Shown piece after piece: positions 39,873-48,561 of a stretch of DNA of 64,000 nt. The notes below the pieces were generated by a model. The model searched no databases. It saw nothing but the letters and a program-made list of their open reading frames with translations, and was not told the origin of the DNA. The stretch comes from Cellulosimicrobium arenosum (GTDB lineage: Bacteria; Actinomycetota; Actinomycetes; Actinomycetales; Cellulomonadaceae). The DNA lies in contig NZ_JACYHB010000009.1 of NCBI RefSeq assembly GCF_014837295.1, positions 1 to 64,000 on the forward strand, written 5' to 3'. Numbering within the stretch: position 1 is the stretch's first letter; every line of letters begins with the position of its first letter. Made by a program: the position numbers and the translations under genes.

Positions 39873-42800
39873 ATGGGGGATCGTCGATCGGCGACGGACG
39901 GCACGACTCGAAAGGGTCGGGCGCGGCAGGAACGGCTCGCGCGCCGTGCGCGGAGGGCGTGGGCAACGCTGGGTACTGCTGTGCTCGCTCTTCCGCTCGT
40001 CCTCGTGCCGGCGATGCCCGCGTCGGCGGCAACGTGGGCGATCGGGAAGTCCGAGACCAGCACGGGGCCGTACCAGCCCGGACAGACCGTGACGTGGGTC
40101 GTGACGATCTCGTGCTCCGACCCCAACCAGGACCCGTGCACGCCGACCACGATGACGGACCCGATGCCGGAGTACGTCGATCTCGTCAGCGCGTCGATCC
40201 AGAGCGCGGGGACGGGTACGGTCAACCCGCAGATCGACGTCGATCAGGACACGGACACCGTGACCTACACGGCGGACAGCGTGAACAACGGTCAGCAGTC
40301 GCAGATCCTCATCACCGGGGTCGTCTCCGACGACATCCCGTACAGCCAGGACGGCGTGCCGATCACCAACACCGCGACGGTCGTCTCCGACAACGCTCCC
40401 GAGGAGCCGGCGTCCGACGACATCATCCCCGAGGTCCCGCTGGTCCTCGACTCCGAGACCACCAAGTCGATCGACCCGGACGGCGCGATCGCGAGCCCCG
40501 GCACCCCGGCGACGGTGACCATCGGCGGCACGAACACCTCCAACGACCCCGTGGACTCCCTGGTCATCACCGAGCCGACGGCCGGGACGGACCCGAACCC
40601 GTTCACCTATCTGGGCTTCACGGGCTGGGGGGCGGTGGCCTGGCCCGAGGGCGCGACGTCGGCGGACGTGACGTTCACCTGTGCCGACGGGTTGACCCCG
40701 ACCGACAGCAGCACGACCCCGGACACCCTGCCCGACCCGCCGGCCGGCTGCGAGGTCGAGGGCTTCACGGTCGAGTTCGAGGGCGACATCGAGATCGGAG
40801 CCTCCGCGTCGATCCCGTTCGACGTCGAGCAGTCCGACGCGGTCACGGAGCTCACCGACACCACGACGCTGACGAACACGACGTCGTCGAACGTGATCCA
40901 CGGCGACGACTCGTCCGACCCCACGGACGCGAGCGACACCTACGTCATCACACCGCCGAACAACTCCGTCACGCCGACCAAGTCGTTCGACCCCGCCGTG
41001 GTGAGCGCTGGCTCTCCGACGACCGTGACCCTCGGGGCCACGAACGACGGCGACCCGACGACGTCGATGACGATCACGGAGCCGTCGCCCGGCACGGACA
41101 GCCCGTTCGAGGGCGACGACCCGCTCACCTTTACCGGCTGGGGCACCGACGGCGCCGGGGCCGGCGTCGTCTGGCCGAACGACGCCGACGCCGCGAGCGT
41201 GACGTTCACGTGCGCCGACGGCACGACGACCGACCCGATCCCCGCGGAGGCGGAGGACACGTTGCCCGACCCGCCGGCCGGCTGCGACGTCGTCGGGTTC
41301 TCGATCGAGTACACCGGGAACATCGTCACCGGTGCCCAGGCGACGATCCCCTTCACCGCGGACACCGACCCGGACCAGGCCGAGGACAACGTCCTGCACC
41401 CGAACGAGATCACGGTCGACATCCCGAACGACTCCGAGACCGCGGACGCGACGCTGGAGACGCTCACGGACCGGCTCGCCACGGTCACGACCAAGTCGAT
41501 CTCGCCGTCCACGATCCCGGCGCTGCCGGGGCAGACGGTGATCGTCGGGCTCCCGACGCAGCTCCTGCCCTTCGGCGAGGACGGGTCCACGACGAACGCC
41601 GACCAGATCGTGGTCCAGGACCCGACCGACACCGGTGACCCGGGGCCGTTCTGGGACAGCTTCACCGCGTCGTCGGTCCGGTCGACGGACGTGCCGGCCG
41701 GCACCGAGCTCACGATCAACTACTGGAACGGCACGGAGTGGGTCGAGGCCCCCGGCTGCGGCAGCCCTGTGCAGGGTGCCGCGACGGTGAACTGCGACCT
41801 GCCGGACGACGCCCAGGGTGTCCAGTTCGTCTACGACGACACGACGGGCGACGGGATCCCGCCGGGCACGAGCGTCTCACCGAACTTCGTCGCGTCGTAC
41901 GACGGCCCTGAGGACGCCGACGACCCGATCGAGAACTGCGGCGCGTCGAGCGCGTCGAGCGGCACGGTCGCACCGACCGACCCGGCCGAGGGCTGCGACT
42001 CCGTCGACCCGTTCCCCGTGCCGGTCGGCCCGGGTGACCTCGACTTCATCGAGAAGTCATTCCTCGCCCCCGAGGGCCAGTCCGGCGAGCCGTACACGCT
42101 GCGCGCCCGCACGCAGGACGGGATCACCGCGCAGATCACCTGGTCGACCAACGGTTTCGAGGGCGTGGACCCGATGGTGATCAGCGACATCGCGGACCCG
42201 GTGGCCGCGGACGACCCGGCCATCGCCGGGTCGTTCTACGACGCGTTCGACCTGGTCCGGGTCGAGGCGATCGACCCGTCCGTGGACCCGCTCATGATCT
42301 ACGACGCCGTCACCGGCGTCGAGCTGTTCATCGCGGGCGCCTGGGTGGACGCCGTCGCCGACCCCTGCAGCGTGGCGGCGCCGTGCACCACGTCCTTCCC
42401 GGGCTACACGCTCACCGCCGACGAGCAGGCCAGCGCGACGTCGGTGCGACTCACCTACACCGAGTCCCCGACGCGCGCGGAGTTCCCGACCGACCCGACC
42501 CAGCCCGCTGCCGGGTCGGGCGTGGCGCGCTCGACACTGGCGGACGGGCGGCACCTCGACTTCACGTTCCGGCTCCGCGACGACCGCCGCAGCGGCGGAC
42601 CGGCGCTCGGCGAGCAGCAGGGCGAGATCTACAACAACCCCGACGACCCGGGCCTCGTCACGGACACCGCGCGGGGTACCGCGACGTTCCAGGGGACGGA
42701 CCGCACCGACACCGACGCCGACGACGTGCTCATCCTCGACGAGCCCATCAACGTGGGGATCACCAAGGACTGGACGGGCGGCCCGTTGTCGGTCCCGCCG

Positions 42801-45800
42801 GAGGGCACCCCGTACGAGGACTTCCCCTCGACCGTCGCGACCATCACCGGGTCGAACAACTCCGTCGCCCGGGTGGACGAGCTGCGCATCGCCGAGCCGT
42901 CCACGGCCAACGGTGACTTCGTCGTCGAGCCGGAGGTCGACGCGGGCACGAGCCCCTTCGACGCGTTCACCCTGACGGACATCATCGACGTCGCGCCCCC
43001 GGACGGGGTCGACACGACCACGGTGACGCTGACCACCGTCGGCGGAGGGACGACCGACTACACCGAGGCCGAGGCAGAAGCGCTGACGGCCGCCCAGCTC
43101 GAGGACGTCGTCGGCGTGGAGGTCACGTTCGACGGTCGCATCGCGTCCAACGAGTCCGGCAACAACGAGGGCGTCCTGGAGATGAACCTCAAGCTCCGCG
43201 AGTTCGACCGGTACACCGGCGAGCGGGTCACCGTCGACCACGACCCCAACCCGGTGCCGAACAGCGCCGGGGCGGAGGTCTCCGACCCGGGCGGCACGAC
43301 CGACCAGACGCCGCAGGCCTGGGACACGGCCGACATCGAGCTCCAGGACGCCGAGATCACCATGGAGGAGACCAAGTCGTTCAGCCCGGCCACCATCGTG
43401 GAGCCGGGGACGGACGCCGAGGAGAACCCCACGTCGACGCTGACCATCACCGGCCAGCCGACCGGCCCGTCGCGCGCCGTCGAGATGACGCTCCAGGACA
43501 TCGACGGCAGCTTCTGGAACCAGTACGACCTGATCGGCTTCGACGCCTCGACCCTCACCGCGCCGATCGACCAGGTGCAGGTGGACGCCTGCACGGGCGG
43601 CACGTACGACGAGGACAACGACACCTTCTCGGACTGCACGTGGACCGACGGGGAGCCGTCGAGCACGTTCGCGCTGCCCGCGGGCGTGGACGCCGCGGAC
43701 GTCGTCGGACTGCGGTTCACGTTCACCCGGGCCGACGGGGAGATCTGGGAGAACCCCGCGAACCCGACGCAGGCGGTGAACCTCGAGGTCCAGGTGCGTG
43801 ACACCCTGCGTTCCGACCCGAGCACCCCGGTGCCGAGCGACCTGGAGCTGAACGACCCGGCCCCGGGCGAGGATGCGCCGGGTGTCGCCACCAACGACGT
43901 TACCGCCACGGTCACGGGAGCGGACCTGGTCTTCAACCCGGACGACCCGGAGAACCCGATCCCGGTGAGCAGTGACGCCGACGCGTCGGGGACGATCGTC
44001 TACCAGCACACCGAGAACGGCGTGGAGATCGTCAAGGACTTCAACTCCGACATCACCGGGGGCACTGAGCCGCCGGGGGCGCCGTTCCCGATGAACATCA
44101 CGGTGACGAACGTCGGGAACCGGCCCATCTACGACCCGGTGGTGATCGACGACCCGATGCCCAGCGACGCGGACGGACCGCAGCTGCGACTCGCGGACGT
44201 CGACGAGCCCTACAGCTACGCGCTCACGGAGCCCACCGAGCTCGATCCGCCGCTGCCGGCGCCGCCAGGACAGCCGAATGGGCCCCAGATGCCCACGGAC
44301 CCGGACGACGTGACCGTGGACCGCACCGGCAACATCGCGGGCCTCACCTTCACGTTCCCCGAGGGCACCGTGCTCGAGGTGGGTCAGGTCTACACGATCA
44401 CCGTGCAGGTGGAGTTCCGGACGACCCTGGCTGCGAACACGGTCGTGAACAACACCGCCGGTGTGACAGGCGACCGGCCGTGGGACGTGTGCCAGGCGCA
44501 GTCGAGCGAGGACGGGAGTCCCATCGACGGGCGCCTCGACGAGGACACCGGGGCGTGCGAGGCGGACGCGGACGTGACGCCCGTCCCGTCGGGCGTCCTG
44601 GCCGAGTCGAAGTCCGTCAAGGCGACGAACGACGAGTACCCGCTCGGCATCATGGTCGACCCCGACCAGCCGGGGAGCGTCACCCCGGAGGAATGCGAGG
44701 CGGACGCGGACGGCTTCTACTCCTACCCGTGCACGCCGATCATCCCGCCGGGGGCGGACGAGACGTGGCGGATCCGAGTCGACAACGTCGGCAACCTCCC
44801 CATGGACAAGGTGGTCGTCTACGACCGGCTGCCCGTGCCGGGAGACACCTCGTCCGACCCGACCAGCAGCTCTGCCCGCGGCTCGCAGTGGAGGCCGTAC
44901 CTCAACAAGAACGAGCCGCCACGGCTGGTCAACGCACCGCCCGGCAGCACCACGACGTTCTACTACACGACCGTCGACGACTACTGCGCCGACGACCTGA
45001 TCGACCCGGTGAACGAACCGACCTGCCCGGACGACCCGGAGACAGGGTGGACCGCGCTCACTCCCGACCTCACGGAAGCGCAGTACCAGCAGATCACGGC
45101 GTTCAAGGCCGTCATCGAGATGGACCCGGACAACCTCTTCCAGCCGGGCAGCTACATCGCGGTGGAGGGAACGACGACCACCCCGCCCGAGGCGCCGGAG
45201 GCGGGCGACCGGTCGATCGCGTTCAACTCGGCCGCGGCGTCCGGCGTCGTGGTGACCCAGTCGGGCGACGAGATCAACTCGCTGCGTGCCGAGGGCGTCA
45301 AGGTCGGCGTCGCTACGGCGACCGGTCCGCTCGAGGTGAACAAGCTCGTCACCGGTGACGGCGCAGAGAACGCGCCGAGCTCGTTCGACCTGGAGGTGCA
45401 GTGCACGTCCGCCGTCGGGACCTGGGTCGAGACCGAGCTCGACCCGATCCCGATCACGGTGACGCCGGGGACCCCGGTCGTCGTGCCGAACCTGCCGTAC
45501 GGGGCCGAGTGCGTCATCACCGAGGACGCTGGCGCCGGGCAGACGCGCCTGCTGCTCGAGCCGAGCAACGTCACGATCGACAGCGAGGGCCCGGACGACC
45601 CGACCACGATCACGGCGATCAACGTGTACGACCTGTCGAGCATCGTGATCGACAAGGAGGTCGTCAGCGATGCCGTCGACCAGGACGGCGACGCGGTCGA
45701 GTTCGGGCCGTTCGACGGCACGGTGGACTGCACGTTCCTCGGCGAGGAGGTCTACGCGGACGGCTACGGCCCCGACGACCCGATGACGTTCGAGCTGGAG

Positions 45801-47885
45801 GACGGCGGCTCCGTCGAGTTCGACGGGCTCCCGGTGGGGGCCGAGTGCACCGTCACGGAGACGGGCGCCGGCAACGCGTCGTCGACCACCATCACGGTCC
45901 AGCAGGGCCCGCTCGGGGACCCGGTGGTCACGGACGGCACCTCGGCGGACCTCACGCTCGCGGGCGACGTCGTCGGCCAGCCGCGCAACGCGGTCACCCT
46001 GACCAACACCTACGACGTCGGCGTGATCGACCTGCAGAAGGTCGTGGACGGCGAGGGCGCGGACGCCTACGGGGCCGGGCCGTTCGACATCGACGTCGTC
46101 TGCACGTTCGACGACGGGGACGGCACGGGGCCGCAGACGGTCTACGACAGCACCGTCGTGCTCGGCGGCGGCGGCCCGCTCGACGCGGAGATCGCGAACC
46201 TCCCGGCGGGTGCGGTGTGCGACATCGAGGAGACCGACGACGCCGGCGCGACCGGCGCGGTCGTCGTCCCGGACCAGGTGACGGTCGACGCGGACACCCC
46301 GGCCGAGGTCGTCATCACCAACACGTTCGACGTCGGCTCGATCGAGGTCGACAAGGATCTCGCGGGTCTCGGCGCGCTCTACGGGCCGGGCCCGTTCGAG
46401 GTCGAGCTCGCGTGCACGTACGAGGGCGTGGACCTGACCATCCCGGGCGGAGCGGTGCGCGAGATCGACGGCGGGTCGAGCGTCACGTACGCCGGGCTGC
46501 CCGTCGGCTCCGAGTGCACGCTCACGGAGACGGACACGTTCGGTGCGTCGTCGACCACCATCACGGTGGACGGGGGCGACCCGGTGGACGGGACGTCCGT
46601 GGACGTCACGGTGCCCCCGGCGACCGACGGCGACCCGACGACGGTCGAGGTGGGCATCACGAACACCTTCGAGACCGCACCGCTGGTCGTGCAGAAGGTG
46701 GTCGACGGCGACGGGGCGGCGTTCGCGCCGCCCATGCCGGAGATCCCCGAGCTGCCCACGACGATCGAGGAGCTGCTCGACTTCGACTTCAGCTCCATCC
46801 CGTTCGACGAGTTCCCGTACGAGGTGTCGATCGAGTGCACCACGTCGCAGGGGACGCCCGCCTCCGTCCCCGGTGGCCCGAGCCGGATGTTCGGACCGGG
46901 CTTCCCGGCCCTGTACTTCGGTCTCCAGGACGGCGACGAGTGCACCCTGACGGAGACGGAGGACGGCGGAGCGACCTCGAGCACGATCGACCCGGACCCG
47001 GTCACGATCACCGGCGAGGCGACGATCGAGGACCCGATCACGGCGGTCGTGACCAACACCTACGACGCCGGGTCGGTCGAGGTCGACAAGGTCGTGGACG
47101 GTGACGGCGCGGACGCGTTCGGGGCCGGGCCGTTCGAGTCCACCCTCGCGTGCACGTTCGAGGGCGCGGACGTCACGATCCCGGACGGAGCGACGCGCTC
47201 GTTCGTCCCGGGTGAGCCCGCGGTCTACGACGGGCTCCCGGTCGGCGCCGAGTGCGTCGTGACCGAGACGGCGACCGGCGGAGCGACGTCGAGCACGGTC
47301 TCGGCGATCGGCGACGGTGAACCCGGCGCGGTGACGGTCGCCGGGGACCCGGCCGCACTCACGGTGACCAACACCTTCGACGCGGGCGAGGTGGTCGTCA
47401 CGAAGCAGCTCGCCGGCCCCGGCGCCTCGGAGCACGAGGGCGACGAGTTCACGGTCGAGCTCTCCTGCACGTGGGTCGTCGACGGCGAGACGACGGACGT
47501 CGACCTGCCCGACGGCGGAGAGCGGACGCTCTCGGCGGCGGACGACTGGACCGCGGTGTACCTGGTGCCCCAGGACGCGTCGTGCACGGTCGCTGAGACC
47601 GACGCCGGGGACGCCGAGGAGGTGAGCATCGCCGTCGACGGGACGGACGTGACGGCGGACGGTACGGACGGCGCCGCGACCTCGGACGCGTTCGACGGCC
47701 CGACGGCAGACGACGGCAGCGTCGACGTCACCGTGACGAACACGTTCCCGAGCAGCGGCGGGAGCGAGTCCGGCGGCGACCTCGCCAGGACGGGGTCATC
47801 GGTGCTCGTGATCACCGTGCTGGCGGTCCTGCTGCTCGCCACCGGGGCGCTCGTCGTGACCGGCTCCCGCCGTCAGGAGGAGTGA
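39873..47885 (+). CDS. Giant wall-anchored modular surface protein with LARTG sorting signal (2670 aa)
   Basis: A secreted protein with a signal peptide at about 28-53 (LGTAVLALPLVLVPAMPASA). The N-terminal two thirds consist of about eight Ig-like modules. Each opens with a Lys in a KS or KD strand, at about residues 198, 370, 541, 728, 965, 1168, 1388 and 1580, and several contain LxFTGWG...VTFTCADG. Next come seven DUF5979/CnaB-like repeats starting at about 1820, 1924, 2052, 2157, 2271, 2402 and 2507. Each has VxKxVxGxGA, GLPVGAECTVTET and VTNTF. The end, L2637-ARTG-2641 then a hydrophobic helix and RRQEE, is a class E type sortase signal. It is Asp/Thr/Pro-rich with very few Lys, typical of an actinobacterial adhesin or stalk. 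No sortase gene is nearby. GGAGG precedes ATG 39873. Confidence 0.9.
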   Translation: MGDRRSATDGTTRKGRARQERLARRARRAWATLGTAVLALPLVLVPAMPASAATWAIGKSETSTGPYQPGQTVTWVVTISCSDPNQDPCTPTTMTDPMPEYVDLVSASIQSAGTGTVNPQIDVDQDTDTVTYTADSVNNGQQSQILITGVVSDDIPYSQDGVPITNTATVVSDNAPEEPASDDIIPEVPLVLDSETTKSIDPDGAIASPGTPATVTIGGTNTSNDPVDSLVITEPTAGTDPNPFTYLGFTGWGAVAWPEGATSADVTFTCADGLTPTDSSTTPDTLPDPPAGCEVEGFTVEFEGDIEIGASASIPFDVEQSDAVTELTDTTTLTNTTSSNVIHGDDSSDPTDASDTYVITPPNNSVTPTKSFDPAVVSAGSPTTVTLGATNDGDPTTSMTITEPSPGTDSPFEGDDPLTFTGWGTDGAGAGVVWPNDADAASVTFTCADGTTTDPIPAEAEDTLPDPPAGCDVVGFSIEYTGNIVTGAQATIPFTADTDPDQAEDNVLHPNEITVDIPNDSETADATLETLTDRLATVTTKSISPSTIPALPGQTVIVGLPTQLLPFGEDGSTTNADQIVVQDPTDTGDPGPFWDSFTASSVRSTDVPAGTELTINYWNGTEWVEAPGCGSPVQGAATVNCDLPDDAQGVQFVYDDTTGDGIPPGTSVSPNFVASYDGPEDADDPIENCGASSASSGTVAPTDPAEGCDSVDPFPVPVGPGDLDFIEKSFLAPEGQSGEPYTLRARTQDGITAQITWSTNGFEGVDPMVISDIADPVAADDPAIAGSFYDAFDLVRVEAIDPSVDPLMIYDAVTGVELFIAGAWVDAVADPCSVAAPCTTSFPGYTLTADEQASATSVRLTYTESPTRAEFPTDPTQPAAGSGVARSTLADGRHLDFTFRLRDDRRSGGPALGEQQGEIYNNPDDPGLVTDTARGTATFQGTDRTDTDADDVLILDEPINVGITKDWTGGPLSVPPEGTPYEDFPSTVATITGSNNSVARVDELRIAEPSTANGDFVVEPEVDAGTSPFDAFTLTDIIDVAPPDGVDTTTVTLTTVGGGTTDYTEAEAEALTAAQLEDVVGVEVTFDGRIASNESGNNEGVLEMNLKLREFDRYTGERVTVDHDPNPVPNSAGAEVSDPGGTTDQTPQAWDTADIELQDAEITMEETKSFSPATIVEPGTDAEENPTSTLTITGQPTGPSRAVEMTLQDIDGSFWNQYDLIGFDASTLTAPIDQVQVDACTGGTYDEDNDTFSDCTWTDGEPSSTFALPAGVDAADVVGLRFTFTRADGEIWENPANPTQAVNLEVQVRDTLRSDPSTPVPSDLELNDPAPGEDAPGVATNDVTATVTGADLVFNPDDPENPIPVSSDADASGTIVYQHTENGVEIVKDFNSDITGGTEPPGAPFPMNITVTNVGNRPIYDPVVIDDPMPSDADGPQLRLADVDEPYSYALTEPTELDPPLPAPPGQPNGPQMPTDPDDVTVDRTGNIAGLTFTFPEGTVLEVGQVYTITVQVEFRTTLAANTVVNNTAGVTGDRPWDVCQAQSSEDGSPIDGRLDEDTGACEADADVTPVPSGVLAESKSVKATNDEYPLGIMVDPDQPGSVTPEECEADADGFYSYPCTPIIPPGADETWRIRVDNVGNLPMDKVVVYDRLPVPGDTSSDPTSSSARGSQWRPYLNKNEPPRLVNAPPGSTTTFYYTTVDDYCADDLIDPVNEPTCPDDPETGWTALTPDLTEAQYQQITAFKAVIEMDPDNLFQPGSYIAVEGTTTTPPEAPEAGDRSIAFNSAAASGVVVTQSGDEINSLRAEGVKVGVATATGPLEVNKLVTGDGAENAPSSFDLEVQCTSAVGTWVETELDPIPITVTPGTPVVVPNLPYGAECVITEDAGAGQTRLLLEPSNVTIDSEGPDDPTTITAINVYDLSSIVIDKEVVSDAVDQDGDAVEFGPFDGTVDCTFLGEEVYADGYGPDDPMTFELEDGGSVEFDGLPVGAECTVTETGAGNASSTTITVQQGPLGDPVVTDGTSADLTLAGDVVGQPRNAVTLTNTYDVGVIDLQKVVDGEGADAYGAGPFDIDVVCTFDDGDGTGPQTVYDSTVVLGGGGPLDAEIANLPAGAVCDIEETDDAGATGAVVVPDQVTVDADTPAEVVITNTFDVGSIEVDKDLAGLGALYGPGPFEVELACTYEGVDLTIPGGAVREIDGGSSVTYAGLPVGSECTLTETDTFGASSTTITVDGGDPVDGTSVDVTVPPATDGDPTTVEVGITNTFETAPLVVQKVVDGDGAAFAPPMPEIPELPTTIEELLDFDFSSIPFDEFPYEVSIECTTSQGTPASVPGGPSRMFGPGFPALYFGLQDGDECTLTETEDGGATSSTIDPDPVTITGEATIEDPITAVVTNTYDAGSVEVDKVVDGDGADAFGAGPFESTLACTFEGADVTIPDGATRSFVPGEPAVYDGLPVGAECVVTETATGGATSSTVSAIGDGEPGAVTVAGDPAALTVTNTFDAGEVVVTKQLAGPGASEHEGDEFTVELSCTWVVDGETTDVDLPDGGERTLSAADDWTAVYLVPQDASCTVAETDAGDAEEVSIAVDGTDVTADGTDGAATSDAFDGPTADDGSVDVTVTNTFPSSGGSESGGDLARTGSSVLVITVLAVLLLATGALVVTGSRRQEE
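45330..47750 (+). repeat. Seven DUF5979-type repeats coding for about 100 residues each
   Basis: Units of about 100-130 codons share VxKxV, GAGPF, C.xxG.D, GLPxGAEC, TETDxGGATSST and TNTF/TNTY. Repeats 3 and 6 are also close at DNA level, for example GTCGTGGACGG(C/T)GA and GGGGCCGGGCCGTTCGA near 46040-46087 and 47092-47137. This suggests recent duplication within the gene. Confidence 0.8.
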
Positions 47886-48018
47886 CGAACGCCGTCGCGG
47901 CGACCAAACCGTGGCGCCCCCTGCCCAACGGGGCCGATGAGCCGTAGGGTGGGTCGTAGCCGTCGGCGGCACCGCCGACGTTCACGTCCCGGCGCGTCGG
48001 ACCGTCGGGACGTCGGAG

Positions 48019-48049
48019 GACCCGCTGCACACACGTGCGGCGGGTCTTT
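48019..48049 (+). terminator. Strong intrinsic terminator downstream of the surface-protein gene
   Basis: GACCCGCTGCAC pairs with GTGCGGCGGGTC (one G-T wobble) around an ACAC loop and is followed by TTT. A second perfect stem, CGTCGGCGG-CA-CCGCCGACG (47961-47980), lies between it and the surface-protein stop codon. Confidence 0.8.
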
Positions 48050-48176
48050 CCGTTCGTCCGTCGGCCCGCGTGCTCCGGCTGACCACCGCCGCAGGCTTGA
48101 ACCGAACGCTCGGACGGAGCACCCGGAGGCGGGAACGACGACGGGCCCGCCGCGTGGTGCGGCGAGCCCGTCGGTC

Positions 48177-48265
48177 TGGCGGAGGATGGGGGATTCGAAC
48201 CCCCGAGGGCTGTTAACCCAACACGCTTTCCAAGCGTGCGCCATAGGCCACTAGGCGAATCCTCC
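48177..48265 (-). tRNA. tRNA-Ser(GGA)
   Basis: On the minus strand the acceptor arm GGAGGAT pairs with ATCCTCC, followed by discriminator G and an encoded CCA (48177-48179). The anticodon loop is CTTGGAAAG, giving anticodon GGA (48229-48231), which reads UCC/UCU. A long variable arm (about 48207-48221) marks it as a class II serine tRNA. The T arm has GGTTCGAATC. Confidence 0.95.
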
Positions 48266-48416
48266 TGGTGCGGTGCCGTCGGGACGCCCGCAGCAGCGGG
48301 ACGCGACCGGACGACAGCAGCGCAGACGAGGATACCGGACACGAGGGCGCCGCAACGAATCGGAGTTCTCCCGTGCGGGTTTCGAGGTCCGGGTGGTCCT
48401 GGGCTAGGGTTGGGGC

Positions 48417-48507
48417 AGACCCCTCGTGCGGCATCATCTCGCCGAACTCCCCCAGGGCCGGAAGGCAGCAAGGGTAGGTGAGCTCTGGTGGGTGCACGGG
48501 GGGTCCT
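48417..48507 (+). ncRNA. ffs: Signal recognition particle RNA (small bacterial 4.5S type)
   Basis: The core CCGGAAGGCAGCAAGGGTA with flanking CTCCCCCAGGG and GGTGAGCTCTGG matches the apical SRP domain that binds Ffh. GACCCCTCGTGC at the 5' end pairs with GCACGGGGGGTC at the 3' end, closing a hairpin of about 90 nt. TAGGGT (48405-48410) is a good -10. SRP RNA upstream of dnaX is a common actinobacterial arrangement. The exact ends are inferred from pairing. Confidence 0.92.
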
Positions 48508-48561
48508 TCTGCTCCCCGGGTGCTCTCGTGCGTGTCGGTCGTGGCGTCTAGAGTGACCGGG

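Noticed and set aside
42057-47435. A 1792-codon minus-strand open frame inside the surface-protein gene
   Set aside because: It is a mirror of the Asp/Thr/Val-rich repeats on the plus strand. It has no signal, motif or start context of its own.
45330-47750. CRISPR array suggested by regularly spaced repeats
   Set aside because: The repeats are about 300 bases long, in frame and protein-coding. No short direct repeat and spacer structure exists here or elsewhere in the window.
39873-47885. Polyketide or non-ribosomal synthetase as an explanation of the 8-kb gene
   Set aside because: It has no catalytic motifs. Signal peptide, Ig-like repeats and the LARTG sorting signal show a surface protein.
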